NCBI GenBank assembly: GCA_023053685.1
Contig: JALIGW010000021.1
Span: 11,302,329-11,366,328 of the forward strand
DNA: 64,000 nucleotides
Reading direction: 5' to 3'
From: Diadophis punctatus similis
Taxonomy: Eukaryota > Chordata > Lepidosauria > Squamata > Dipsadidae
Shown: in pieces, positions 45,246 through 55,815 of the stretch
How positions within the stretch are numbered: position 1 is the first letter of the stretch
How the letters are laid out: each line of letters starts with the position of its first letter
Notes under the pieces: generated by a model
The model's database searches: none
What the model saw: the letters and a program-made list of their open reading frames with translations, nothing else
Told to the model about the DNA's origin: nothing
Made by a program: the position numbers and the translations under genes

Positions 45246-45909
45246 TAACCCTTAATCACAGACATACTATTTTGGCTACGTTATTACAGACATGAGGTCA
45301 TAATGACCGCTCTAGCTGCTGGCCATAGTCCAGGTAATTGCACTACAATATTGTGACTAGTGGTTCTGGATCTATTGCTTCCAAAAGGTGCAGAAGACCA
45401 TTTGAATGTGTTCTTGTCATATAAATTAGTGCAGTAGATTGCAATAAATTATTGAAGTAGATTGTATCTGGTCATCAATTTCATCGGGGGCTTCATCATT
45501 GCTGATGTCAGAATTAGTGGCGGGTTCCTCATCGTCCATTACAAAATATTTGTTGCAATCCGATTCCACTTCACTCAGATCACTCTCTGCTTCTTCATAT
45601 CATGTTAGAACACTTTCTTAAAAGTTTGGATCACCAAATCGCACTCTTTTTGGCAGAAAACGTGGCCCCGACATTATAAAAAATATGTTAACAAAGATCT
45701 GCGGTCAAAATGACTGCAACTCAAATGCAAATACCGCTATAGAAAACACCAAATAACTCACACAAGCGCAATGCTGCATACACTCTTATTGGCGGGAAAA
45801 CAAAAGCTATTCGCAACCGGAATGGTCCATTTCTAAAAATAGGGGTGTTCCGAACTTTTTGGAAAACTGTTGTGGTCACTATGACTGCAGGTCTGTGGTT
45901 ATGTGTTAA
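45245..45909 (-). mobile_element. piggyBac-like element, copy 2
   Basis: TTAA at 45245-45248 and 45906-45909. Ends CCCTTAATCACAGACATACT and GGTTATGTG. It is the same organisation as 38803-39442, with similar words throughout (CATGAGGTCATAATGACC, AAAGTTTGGATCACCAAATC). The short protein remnant is broken here. Confidence 0.75.
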
Positions 45910-45973
45910 AATCAGCAACAACCCTGGAACAATATGAATTCAACTGATCTCTGCCAAGACAAATGAAGACAAT
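45910..45973 (+). repeat. 64-bp direct repeat, left copy
   Basis: Matches 47016-47079 at 63 of 64 bases. The 1.04 kb between them holds a LINE fragment, tetranucleotide arrays and a SINE. Confidence 0.85.
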
Positions 45974-45984
45974 GGGCTTAGACA

Positions 45985-46400
45985 ACTTAGAACTATGATG
46001 CCTTCAGTCTGACCTCAGTCTAGTACACAAAATTATCTGCTACAATGTCCTACCTGTCAATGACTACTTCAGCTTCAACCACAATGATACACGAGCACAC
46101 AATAGATAGAAACTTAAAGTGAACCACTCCAAACTCGATTGCGGAAAATACGACTTCAGCAACAGAGTGATCAATGCCTGGAATGCACTACCTGACTCTA
46201 TGGTTTCTTCCCCAAACCCCCAAAACTTTAATCTTAGACTATCTACTGTTGACCTCACCCCATCCTAAGAGGTCTGTAAGGGGGCATGCATAAGAGCACC
46301 AAGGTGCCTACCGTCCCTGTCCCACTGTCCCCATTTATTTGTATCCATTTCCTGTATTCATAATCATGTTTATACTTATATCTGTTATCTTATACATGCT
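45985..46400 (+). pseudogene. LINE ORF2 C-terminal fragment (WNALPD family)
   Basis: Reads KYDFSNRVINAWNALPDSMV and LRLSTVDLTPS with stops, then CCGTCCCTGTCCCACTGTCC and a TTATACATGCTTGACAAATG end leading into (AATG)n(AATA)n. Sister copies are at 9686 and 47478. Confidence 0.75.
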
Positions 46401-46403
46401 TGA

Positions 46404-46565
<162 letters not shown>

Positions 46566-46812
46566 GGGGCCGAGGTGGTGCAGTGGTTAAAAGCAGCACT
46601 GCAACCTACTTCAGCTGACTGCTAGTTCAGCAGTTCAGCTGTTCAAATCTCACCGGCTCAAGGTTGACTCAGCCTTCCATCCTTCTGAGGTCGGTAAAAT
46701 GAGGACCCAGATTGTTGGGGGCAATAGGCTGAACTCTGTAAAACCGCTTAGAGAGGGCTGTAAAGCACTATGAAGCGGTATATAAGTGCTAGTGCTAGTG
46801 CTAGTGCTAAAT
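46566..46812 (+). mobile_element. tRNA-derived SINE, (GTGCTA)n tail variant
   Basis: GGGGCCGAGGTGGTGCAGTGG start, GTTCAAATC B box, standard body, and an AGTGCTAGTGCTAGTGCTA tail instead of GCTATT. It is inserted inside the AATA array, which resumes after it. Confidence 0.87.
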
Positions 46813-46996
<184 letters not shown>

Positions 46997-47015
46997 GTTT
47001 GCAGGGGGGAAAAAG

Positions 47016-47079
47016 AATCAGCAACAACCCTGAAACAATATGAATTCAACTGATCTCTGCCAAGACAAATGAAGACAAT
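47016..47079 (+). repeat. 64-bp direct repeat, right copy
   Basis: Partner of 45910-45973; the single difference is in CCCT(G/A)GAAC-type context. Confidence 0.85.
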
Positions 47080-47204
47080 TAGTGTTAGAGGTGTACCAAG
47101 CCATTCAAGAACATGGTCTCCCTTTCACTGCCATCCCTATTTATTTATTTTCTGAAATGGAAAATAATTCAAACAAAGAGATTACTGAAGAGAAAGTTTA
47201 TTTC

Positions 47205-47322
47205 CATGGATAGAAATTAATCAGGGAGAGATCCAACCTAGAAATAAGGAGAAATTTCCTTGACAATTAATCAGTGGAACAGCTTGCCTTCCGAAGTTGT
47301 GAGTGCTCCAACATTGGAGGTG
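47205..47322 (+). mobile_element. CR1 LINE fragment, left part of an interrupted copy
   Basis: AAATAAGGAGAAATTTCC and CAGTGGAACAGCTTGCC are CR1 C-terminal coding. The copy stops at TTGGAGGTGT where a foldback arm begins, and its 3' end resumes near 47985. Confidence 0.8.
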
Positions 47323-47324
47323 TC

Positions 47325-47985
47325 TGGAGATTCTTAGTCATCCAGATCATAGTTGTCTTGAAGATGCTTTTTGAAAAGGGAACTGAACTGTTTTTTCTTG
47401 AGGAAGAAGGAAAAAAAAACATTTTGCTTCTCACCATCAGAACGGATGAAAGTTTCTGGGATGAGAAGCAAAATCTAAGGTGTGATCTAAGCATAGTACA
47501 TAAAATTGTCTGCTACAGCGTCTTGCCTGTCAACGACTTCTTCAGCTTCAACCGCAATAATACACGGGTAAACAATCGATACAAACTCAAGGTAAACCGC
47601 TTCAAACTCGATTGCAGAAAATACGACTTCAGCAACAGAGTGGTCAATGCCTGGAATGCTCTACCCGACTGCGTTGTTACAGCCTCAACCCCTCACAGCT
47701 TCAATCTCAAACTGTCTACCGTGGACCTCACCCCATTCAAATTCCGTAAAGGTGGCGTGCATAAGCGCACCAGGGTCCCTACCGTCCCTGACTAACTGTC
47801 CCCATTTATCTGTACTTACTTCCTTTGTTCATGTTTATGTTCATACCTAGACTTGTTATCTTGTATGTGTTTGACGAAAAAACACACAAACAGATGAATA
47901 AAATAAATACAATGTTTTCTTCTTCCTCCTCAAGAAAAAAAACAGTCCCGTTGCCTTTTGAAAAGCACCTTTGATCCAACACATG
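47325..47985. mobile_element. Foldback element inside CR1, itself split by a LINE
   Basis: The left arm (47325-47477) has AGTCATCCAGATCATAGTTG and the right arm (47905-47975) has CCCGTTGCCTTTTGAAAAGC. The intervening 47478-47905 is a LINE fragment. The order gives CR1 first, then foldback, then LINE. Confidence 0.7.
47478..47905 (+). pseudogene. LINE ORF2 C-terminal fragment (WNALPD family), best copy
   Basis: The frame to 47795 reads VHKIVCYSVLPVNDFFSFN, KYDFSNRVVNAWNALPDCV and LKLSTVDLTPFKFRKGG without a stop before its natural end. The 3' UTR has CCGTCCCTGACTAACTGTCC and an AATAAAATAAATAC tail. It lacks the RT palm. Confidence 0.78.
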
Positions 47986-48095
47986 AGGATTTTAAGAAGA
48001 GATTGGACAACCTGAATTGGTATAGGGTCTCCTGCTTGAGCAGAGGGTTGGACTAGAAGACCTCCAAGGTCCCTTCCAACTCTGTTATTCTGTCA
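47986..48095 (+). mobile_element. CR1 LINE 3' end, right part of the interrupted copy
   Basis: GATTTTAAGAAGAGATTGGA, GGTTGGACTAGAAGACCTCC and AACTCTGTTATTCTGTCATT complete the copy begun at 47205. Confidence 0.8.
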
Positions 48096-48861
48096 TTCTT
48101 GGTTTTCCTCTTCTCCTTGACCTATTCACTTTTGCCATGCATTCATTCTGCAGTTCAGTCCTTATTCTTTCTCTGCATAGAAATTCAGTGTACATTTATT
48201 CATCATCTACACATCCTTGGACTTGTGTATTGCTATCCACACTTCTTAGGCACCCTGTAAGGGTTGCCTCCCCATCCACCTACAAAGTACGAACTTCTGA
48301 GCCAGATAGTTCAAAAGGATTCCTTTATTGGCAGCTGTGATAACAATCCATCCATTCAAAGCAAGATCTAAATGCCCCCAGGCAAAGCAAGTACATTGAA
48401 ACCTTAGTGCCCCTCCCCATTAGGCAGAATGCAAATGTAGACCAATACACAAGGTGTGAAAGTCCTCTATTCTGGGAATGCGGATGAGTGTACGTTTCCA
48501 CAGATCCCTTTCCGTTCAAACTGACTTACATTGCCCCTCATAAATCCTATCCTAAGATAAGGAGGTTCCCAGATGTCTGGTGCCCGGATATATGTTGTAA
48601 ACGTCTGATCAAGCAAACCCAAGACCCCCTTTCTCCTTTTGAATGGCAGAGTCGCTGGATTCTGACACACCCTGTTCTAACTGTATTCAGTTACAATACA
48701 AAGATCACATGGTTAAAAAGTGGTGCATACAGAAAATCACATGATTATTTCTGACATGCCAGTTTTCTACATTCAAGGGTTCATTTCTTATCACAAAGCA
48801 GTGGTCGATCGCAGGCATTCCCTCCCACTAACCAATGAATGAAAACTCTTTCTCAAGATGT
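48096..48861. other. Unassigned, possibly LTR-derived sequence
   Basis: AAAGGATTCCTTTATTGGCA near 48315 resembles the reverse complement of an LTR polyadenylation region, but no TG...CA ends or target duplication could be fixed. No coding region seen. Confidence 0.3.
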
Positions 48862-48902
48862 CTCTGGAGATTCTCAGTCATCCAGGTCATGGTTGTCCCA
48901 AA
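48862..48902. repeat. Foldback repeat lead-in fragment
   Basis: GGAGATTCTCAGTCATCCAG through TTGTCCCAAAGG, cut where CR1 coding starts. Confidence 0.65.
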
Positions 48903-49096
48903 GGACCTGAGGGCAGGACAAGAAGCAATGGGTGGAAACTAATCAAGGAGAGAAGCAACTTAGAACTAAGGAGAAATTTCCTGACAGTTAGAAAAAGTAA
49001 TCAGTGGAACAACTTGCCTCCAGAAGTTGTAAATGCTCCAACACTGGAAGTTTTTAAGAAGAGATTGGATAAACATTTGTCTGAAATGATATAGGG

Positions 49097-49413
49097 CCAT
49101 GGTGGCGAACCTATGGCACGCGTGCCACAGGTGGCATTCAGCGCCCTCTCTGTGGGCATGCGAGCCGTCACCCTAGTTCAGCTCTGCCATGCGTGCGTGT
49201 GCGCCTCCTGCCAGCCAGCTGGTCATCGGGTCTCTGCTGTGCATGCATGGGGGGTGGGGTGCATGGGAGGGCCACGCGCACATGCATGGGGCGGGGCACA
49301 TGTGGGGGGGCAGCATGCATATTGCATTTTGGGGGTTCGGGTATGCATGTGCACATTCGCACATGCACACGTGCACATTGGGCACTCAGTCCGGAAATGG
49401 TTAGCCATCACTG
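49097..49413. mobile_element. hAT-like MITE, family B, nested in CR1
   Basis: Ends CCATGGTGGCGAACC and GGTTAGCCATCACTG, with a perfect 8-bp duplication ATATAGGG (49089-49096 and 49414-49421). It is a sister of 31312-31640. Confidence 0.88.
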
Positions 49414-49445
49414 ATATAGGGTTTCCTGCCTAAGCAGGGGGTTGG

Positions 49446-49757
49446 TGAGATTCAATTTTTTTTACTACCAGTTCTGTGGGCGTGGCTTGGCAGACGTGGC
49501 GTGGCATGGCTTGGTGGGCATGGCTTGGTGGGTGTGGCTTGGTGAGCATGGCAGGTGAAGGATACTGCAAAATCTCCAATTCCAGGGGAAAGTTATTAAC
49601 AAAATCCCCATTTCCTCCCAATCAGCTGGGACTCGGGAGGCAGAGAATAGATGGGGGCAGGGCCAGTCAGAGATGGTATTTACTGGTTCTCTGAACTACT
49701 CAAAATTTCTGCTACTGGTTCTCCAGAACTGGTCAGAACCTGCTGAATCCCACCTGT
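49446..49757. mobile_element. hAT-like MITE, family A, nested in the same CR1
   Basis: Right end CTGAATCCCACCTG; left end GAGATTCAATTTTTTT. GGGTTGG repeats at 49439-49445 and 49758-49764 are the target duplication. It is in inverse orientation to the similar copy at 5578-5883. Confidence 0.82.
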
Positions 49758-49797
49758 GGGTTGGACTAGAAGACCTCCAAGTACCTTCTAACTCTGC

Positions 49798-50007
49798 TGT
49801 TCTATTCTATCCTATCCTATTCTATTCTATTCTATCCTATTCTATCCTATTCTATCCTATTCTATTCTATTCTATTCTATTCTATTCTATTCTATTCTAT
49901 CCCTTATTCTATTCTATTCTATTCTATTCTATTCTATTCTATTCTATTCTATTCTATTCTATTCTATTCTATTCTATTCTATTCCATTCCATTCCATTCT
50001 ATTCTAT
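49798..50007 (+). repeat. (TTCTA)n microsatellite grown from the CR1 tail
   Basis: About 40 pentamers with CCTAT and CCATT variants, directly following the CR1 3' end. Confidence 0.95.
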
Positions 50008-51282
50008 TCTCTGGACTTCCTTTGCTTTTCCTGCCTCTTGAATGCCTCTTGAAAAAGCAACTTTGGGTCTTTGTCAAAATGGCATAACCAGAGTGTCCAA
50101 TTAATAGATTGCACTATTGGCTACCGGCTCAGAAAAAGACTGTCTCAAACACAATCTTTCTCAAGAAAATCTAGACCTAAAATGCAAGTCATTTTTTTAA
50201 AAAAAAACACATTGAAAAGAAATAAATTCAACTAGTGACATGGATCACATGTATATGAATTATTAAAATAAGTGAACTGGGACCATAACTAAGAAATACA
50301 CCAGCTGCAGGCAAATGATGAGAACTGCAGCTCTGCCCTGCAGTTGTGGACTAATTTAAGTGGCTGACACCTTCTTGAAAGGAAAACTGTGAGAAACCCA
50401 CAGGGAAAGCGAGTGGTTTAGGGATTAAGATTTCCCAATTTATTCTCTGCAATGCTAAAGCTGGCACTTTCATGGAACAACGAGGGGCAAGCTTTTAATA
50501 ACAAGGGGATGAAGCTGCCCCTGCTGAACCAATTAGCTGGAGTTAGAGAGGAGAGTTCTCAGTTGTGTGAAACATATTCAAATATTTGTTTTCTTGGAGA
50601 AGAAAAAAGAATACTCAGAACTACGCCGAGCTAGTTTGAGAAATTAATTGAACTCCTCAGAATACTTCTACCAGCTCTTAAATTATCCCTGGCAGATTAT
50701 TTTGTGAAATAGAGCATCTTTAAAGTGACACATTTGCAAGTTGTTGTGCAAAGTTGAGCCAATAGGTCAATGTGATTAACCCTCCAATGGTCCAATTCCA
50801 AGATCTTTTGTGGCATCTAATGAATAAAAAAATGTTTGAGATAAGAGACATGCAATGCCAGAGATGCTTTCACACACTGGGGAGTTCTTAGGAGCTGCCT
50901 CAAGGATCTTCATGAGAAGTTTAGCTGATGGAGGAGAAGACCTCCAAGGTCCAGTCTGACTCTCTTACTCTGTTAAAGAGATGGTGCTATCTCTTTAAAT
51001 GCCACGTCTTTCTGTACAATCTACAGCTATAGGGACTATTTCATTGCAAAAACATATATGGCCAGTTCAGCCAGGAATGTGATTTAAGTCTCAAAGAAGT
51101 CATCAATTTCAACGAATGGTTTACCATATACATAATTCCTTAGCTGAAAATTCCGTGTGCTGGTTTTGGCATGTTCAAAGCAATTTGTGTCGTCACCTAG
51201 CTTTATCTACAGAGATGACCCTGAAGAAACTACTCAAATGGCCCAATCTATATTAGCTTATTTCAAGAATGGCACGGCATGG
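50008..51282. other. Unassigned sequence
   Basis: 50936-50975 has AGAAGACCTCCAAGGTCC, a short CR1 3' relic. Nothing else recognised. Confidence 0.4.
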
Positions 51283-51780
51283 CATGGCATGGCATAGCAT
51301 AGCATAGCATAGCATAGCAATAGCAATAGCAATAGCAATAGCAATAGCAATAGCAATAGCAATAGCAATAGCAATAGCATAGCAATAGCAATAGCAATAG
51401 CAATAGCAATAGCAATAGCAATAGCAATAGCAATAGCAATAGCAATAGCATAGCAATAGCAATAGCAATAGCAATAGCAATAGCAATAGCAATAGCAATA
51501 GCAATAGCAATAGCATAGCAATAGCAATAGCAATAGCAATAGCAATAGCAATAGCAATAGCAATAGCAATAGCATAGCAATAGCAATAGCAATAGCAATA
51601 GCAATAGCAATAGCAATAGCAATAGCAATAGCAATAGCAATAGCAATAGCAATAGCATAGCAATAGCAATAGCAATAGCAATAGCAATAGCAATAGCATA
51701 GCAATAGCAATAGCAATAGCAATAGCAATAGCAATAGCAATAGCAATAGCAATAGCAATAGCAATAGCAATAGCAATAGC
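51283..51780. repeat. (AGCAAT)n hexamer array with AGCAT interruptions
   Basis: Roughly 80 hexamers directly abut the minus-strand SINE at 51781, whose family tail is (GCTATT)n. Regular AGCAT deletions divide it into sub-blocks of 7-14 units, suggesting higher-order duplication. Long LLLL/IAIA/YCYC frames are artefacts of the hexamer. Confidence 0.95.
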
Positions 51781-51987
51781 ACTTAGACTTATATACCACT
51801 TCATAGTGCTTTACAGCCCTCTCTAAGCAGTTTACAGAGTTCAGCATATTGCCCCCAACAATTTACCAACCTCAGAAGGATGGAAGGCTGAATCAACCTT
51901 GAGATTTGAACAGCTGAACTGCTGAAGTAGCAGTCAGCTGAAGTAGGTTGCAGTGCTGCTTTTAACCACTGTGCCACCTCGGCTCAG
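51781..51987 (-). mobile_element. tRNA-derived SINE
   Basis: From CACTTAGACTTATATACCAC back to GTGCCACCTCGGCTCAG, the reverse complement of the standard body and A box. Confidence 0.88.
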
Positions 51988-52066
51988 CTAGCATAGCATA
52001 GCATAGCATAGCATAGCATAGCATAGCATAGCATAGCATAGCATAGCATAGCATAGCATAGCATAG
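51988..52066. repeat. (AGCAT)n pentamer array
   Basis: About 15 AGCAT units between the SINE head and the next LINE tail (AGAATAGAATAGG). Confidence 0.93.
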
Positions 52067-52610
52067 AATAGAATAGGAATTCTTTATTGGTCAAGTGTGA
52101 TTGGACACACAAGGAATTTGTCTCCGTTGCATAAGCTCTCAGTGTACATACAAGCAACAAGTGATACATCATGATCATAATCATCATAAAATACATTCAT
52201 CATAAATCATAAGATACAACACTTAGTGATAGTTGTAGGATACTACCCTGTTTCCCCAAAAATAAAACCCTATCTTATATATTTTTTGAACCCTGAAATA
52301 AGCGCTTGGCCTTATTGCCATATACTCAAAAGCCCTATTGGGCTTATTATCAAGGGATGTCTTATTTGGGGGGAAACAGGGTAAATAAGCAATCAACGTA
52401 AATCATACTAGGATACTAAATAAAACAATTAATATACTGTAAATCATAAGATACAAGCAACAAAGTTATAGTCATAAGAATATAAGGAAATAGGAAAGGT
52501 GAGAAGAAGAATAATAGTAATACATACAAGTATGTAGTGGTAATAGTAGTAATATTATTAAAAGTAGCAATACTAATACATACAAGTATGCAGTATTTCT
52601 AGTCCTCTTG
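52067..52610 (-). mobile_element. LINE 3' UTR (KNSFF family), interrupted by a MITE
   Basis: GGAATTCTTTATTGGTCAAG, TGATTGGACACACAAGGAAT and AATAAGCAATCAACGTAAAT match the copy at 58463-59040. Little coding remains. The MITE at 52246-52381 splits it. Confidence 0.8.
52246..52381. mobile_element. TA-flanked MITE (CCCTGTTTCCCC ends)
   Basis: Ends CCCTGTTTCCCC and GGGGAAACAGGG are exact inverted repeats with TA on both sides (52244-52245 and 52382-52383). Comparison with the uninterrupted sister at 58463 shows the empty site, supporting a TA duplication and a Tc1/mariner-type origin. Confidence 0.8.
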
Positions 52611-53179
52611 TGGATGTTTTCCCTGATATGGTCAACTTCAAAGAACAGATAATCACTGCTGTTACATCTAGCTTTTTAGCCAGCTGCTAATTTTAAGTAG
52701 CCTTGATGTAATTAATTATCACACTGCCTTACTTGGGCAAGATTGAATCTACTGTATTTCTGTCATAGCTTCTGCAGGGAAGAAATGCTGGAATTAACCT
52801 GTCTTTGTGGGTTTTCCATGTAATGAAAAGGAAATCAAGTCCTCCGGAGACCTGACTGCTCTTCTTTACTATTTATACTTCAATCCAGAGAGCAATTAGT
52901 AACACCTACATCAATTACATTGCCAGATAGATCCGTTCAGTGTTCCACAAATATAAAATAAAAAGCCATTTCCATATAAGTGACATATTATGACTTATTA
53001 CAAGAAGTTGGAATAAGTAATCGATCTGTTGGTTGAAGGACTTATACAACAGGGAATATTGGGCAGTTTGGTATCTGGCCTCAGGAATCCAGAAAGACCC
53101 ATGGAGTTTCCTCTTAGTAGTTTTGTTTATTGTTCCTCACCTATATAGAAAGATCTTGCCCAACTAAAGCAACTGTGTG
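52611..53179. other. Unassigned sequence
   Basis: No gene or recognised repeat seen. Confidence 0.4.
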
Positions 53180-53187
53180 ATCATAAC

Positions 53188-53382
53188 CAGAGGTGGTAGT
53201 CTGCTGGTTCGGACCGGTTTGGGCAAACCGGTAGCGGCGACCTGCCCACCCACACACCCCAGCGCTATGTCGTCCTATTTCTGCATGTTTTGAAGCCGCG
53301 CAGATGCGTGCCAGCCACGCGCGCGAACAAAGCGTACTCACATTTGCGAACCGATAGGGAAGGGAAGGGAATACCACCCCTG
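53188..53382. mobile_element. hAT-like MITE family A
   Basis: Ends CAGAGGTGGTAGTCTG and GGAATACCACCCCTG, with a perfect duplication ATCATAAC (53180-53187 and 53383-53390). Confidence 0.88.
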
Positions 53383-53670
53383 ATCATAACAGTTATACTC
53401 TCGGATTCTCTTTTAACAGTCTTCCTCCTGACCAAACTTTCCACAATTTGCTACTTCTTTGTCCTCTCTAATGTAGCCCCTTCCTCATCCTGGGAATCCA
53501 GACTACATTCCGCTATATCAGGTGTGTGTGTGTGTGTGTGTGTGTCATTTTATGTCATGTTATTTTTAAGTATGATTAAGTACTCCTACCACCAAACTTG
53601 GGATGCAAAATTATGAACCACACCTAGATGGCAGCAAAGAGATATACAATAGAATACTCAGCTTTCTTGA

Positions 53671-54090
53671 GGCCATATGGTAGCCGTGGTGTCGCAGTGG
53701 TTAGAATGCAGTATTGCAGGCTAAAACTGCCGACTGCCAGAAGTTCGATTCTCACCAGCTCAAGGTTGACTCAGCCTTCCATCCTTCTGAGGTCTGTAAA
53801 ATGAGGACCCAAAGCATTGTGAAGCAGTATATGAGCCGAGGTGGCACAGCGGTTAGAGGCAGGTACTGCAGGCCACATTAGCTGACACTGATCCGCAGGT
53901 CAGCGGTTCAAATCTCACCGGCTCAAGGTTGACTCAGCCTTCCATCCTTCCGAGGTAGGTAAAATGAGGACCCAGATTGTTGGGGGCAATATAAATATAC
54001 ATTGCTTACTGTGTAAACCGCTTAGAGAGTGCTTGCACTGTGAGGCGGCATATAAATCTCACAAATAAATAAATAAAATAAGTCAAAATG
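53671..54090 (+). mobile_element. Two tRNA-derived SINEs, one inserted in the other
   Basis: The first begins GTAGCCGTGGTGTCGCAGTGG and breaks at GAAGCAGTATAT (53831). The second begins GAGCCGAGGTGGCACAGCGG and runs to an AATAAATAAATAAAATA tail. The first's own end AAGTCAAAATGCTATTGCTG follows. Confidence 0.82.
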
Positions 54091-54290
54091 CTATTGCTGT
54101 AGTAGCCATCTGGACATCTGGAGTCCATTGATTATAATCTTTTTTTTACAACATGTTGTATCTCGTCTCTATATTTTTGTTTTATATATACTGTTAATGT
54201 TCATTTTTGTTCTTTTCTATTGATTGCAATAGCTAAATTTTGTGCTACTGCAATGACAATAAAGCAAAACCCAGTTAAAGAAGTAAAGAC
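54091..54290 (+). mobile_element. Possible LINE 3' UTR remnant
   Basis: ATACTGTTAATGTTCATTTT and GCTACTGCAATGACAATAAA resemble a LINE terminus with a polyadenylation signal; class unknown. Confidence 0.4.
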
Positions 54291-54357
54291 TGTTTTTTTG
54301 ATCAACATCTCACTTAGTTATTTTTTAAAATAATTTCTAGAGGACATATATTTTAGT

Positions 54358-54430
54358 GTATTCATTCATTCATTCATTCATTCATTCATTCATTCATTCA
54401 TTCATTCATTTCATTCATTCATTCATTCGA
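54358..54430. repeat. (ATTC)n microsatellite
   Basis: About 17 tetramers with one break. Confidence 0.95.
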
Positions 54431-55287
54431 TCTCTACAGCCTACCATCTCAGCAAACGACTCTGGGCAGCTCAATATAACTATTACATTAATTGGTATTA
54501 GGTAAATAAACATATTATTATTGCAATATGTGTGTTCAGAGTATGCCATATTTGATTTGTTTTTAGAATCGCCAATATATAATTGCACCCCTTTCTCCCT
54601 GTCGATCCTGACTGTAACTGTCTTTTATTTCCCTTTTTATTTTTTTATGTTGCTGGTCATTGGCCGAATAAATCAATTCTAAAATTCTTCCCTGATGACT
54701 GTAATAAAATGTGCCTCTCTTCTATCTACATCCTCGTAGCTCCACCTTTTTCAGTATTCCCATGACTATCTGCATCGAGTAATTGCAACAGGAAACCTAC
54801 TCACCTAGACTCCCTGCGAAGTTACAACATTGTGCTGGGAGGCTTGTTAAGTATTGTATGTGCCTTCCTGCAAGCATCCAGTTCTCTGAAGTGTGAAGAA
54901 CAACCTAACCAAGTGAAGGGATATGTCACCGCTGTGCTCTTCTTCCTGTTCCTGCATACTGCATGGGGAAACTACATGAATAAATCTTATCTTGGCACCC
55001 TGCCTCTCCCCCCAAAAAACTACACACTTGTGTGTAACAGAAAGCTTTGTTTCCTCAGATATAAGGTTCAAAATCTTGAAAGGAAGGGGGGGAATCTTAT
55101 GCTAGTCTTCAACAACTTCTCTCTTTGTTTCGTCTTTTCTTCAGTTCTGGAGGCCCCCTACATCTTTTGAACTAAAGCAATTGTAGGAAGGGGGGGTTAA
55201 GGAGGTCAGAAGATAAGATAAAGCAAACTAAAAAATGTTCTGATTTTACCAAAAGCACCTTGCGGTTCGCTTCCTCTCACACCGTGT
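54431..55287. other. Unassigned sequence
   Basis: A 112-codon frame at 54832-55170 has hydrophobic stretches but no recognisable domain, and is not called. Confidence 0.4.
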
Positions 55288-55417
55288 GGCTGCGCGCGCA
55301 TTGCGTGCTGCATGGCTGCACGCGCATTGCGTGCTGTGTGGCTGTGCGTGCATTGCATGCCACGTGGCTGCACGTGCATTGTGTACCCCATGGCTGCGCT
55401 CGCATTGCATGCCGCGT
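55288..55417. repeat. 26-bp minisatellite, five units
   Basis: Units start GGCTG(C/T) at 55288, 55314, 55340, 55366 and 55392, with core GCATTG. Differences are mostly CG to TG or CA, as expected of methylated CpG decay. It lies next to MITE family A-like words (GCGCATGCGCAG, AAGATGGTGG). Confidence 0.88.
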
Positions 55418-55577
55418 GGCCATGCCACATGGGCGGGCGCGCATGCGCAGGGCTGAAAATTCACAAAAAATCCCCCCCCTAAAAAAGCTAAAAACAAGAT
55501 GGTGGTGCATGTGCAGTGCCAAAAACTCGGCTTCTGCGCATGCACAGAAGAAAATAAATCGGCAAAAATTCAATTTA

Positions 55578-55625
<48 letters not shown>

Positions 55626-55683
55626 GAATGAATGAATGAATGAATGAATGAATGAATTAATGAATTAATGAATAAATAAATAA

Positions 55684-55734
<51 letters not shown>

Positions 55735-55815
55735 ATGATGGCGCAGTCACAGACCGGCACCGACAGAACCGGCGGTTTGCTACCAGTTCTGTAGAACCGG
55801 TGCGAACCGGGAAGA
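55418..55815. mobile_element. hAT-like MITE family A fragments around an AAAT array
   Basis: GCGCATGCGCAG, AACAAGATGGTGG and GCTTCTGCGCATGCACAG precede (AAAT)n(GAAT)n(AAAT)n at 55575-55737. CGGCACCGACAGAACCGG and CCAGTTCTGTAGAACCGG then follow, both family words. The array grew inside the element. Confidence 0.65.

Larger units (their letters stand above)
48903..50007 (+). pseudogene. CR1 LINE ORF2 fragment interrupted by two MITEs
   Basis: CR1 pieces are 48903-49096 (EGRTRSNGWKLIKERSNLEL, RRNFLTVRK, FKKRLDKHLSEMI), 49422-49445 (GTTTCCTGCCTAAGCAGGGG) and 49765-49797 (ACTAGAAGACCTCCAAG), then the (TTCTA)n tail. The reading is continuous when the two inserts are removed. Coding is C-terminal only. 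Confidence 0.9.

Noticed and set aside
51253..51847. Long IAIA, LLLL and YCYC reading frames
   Set aside because: They come from the AGCAAT hexamer array in all three frames.
54832..55170. A 112-codon frame with hydrophobic segments
   Set aside because: No domain, no clear start context and no splice or promoter support. The length is within chance for this composition.
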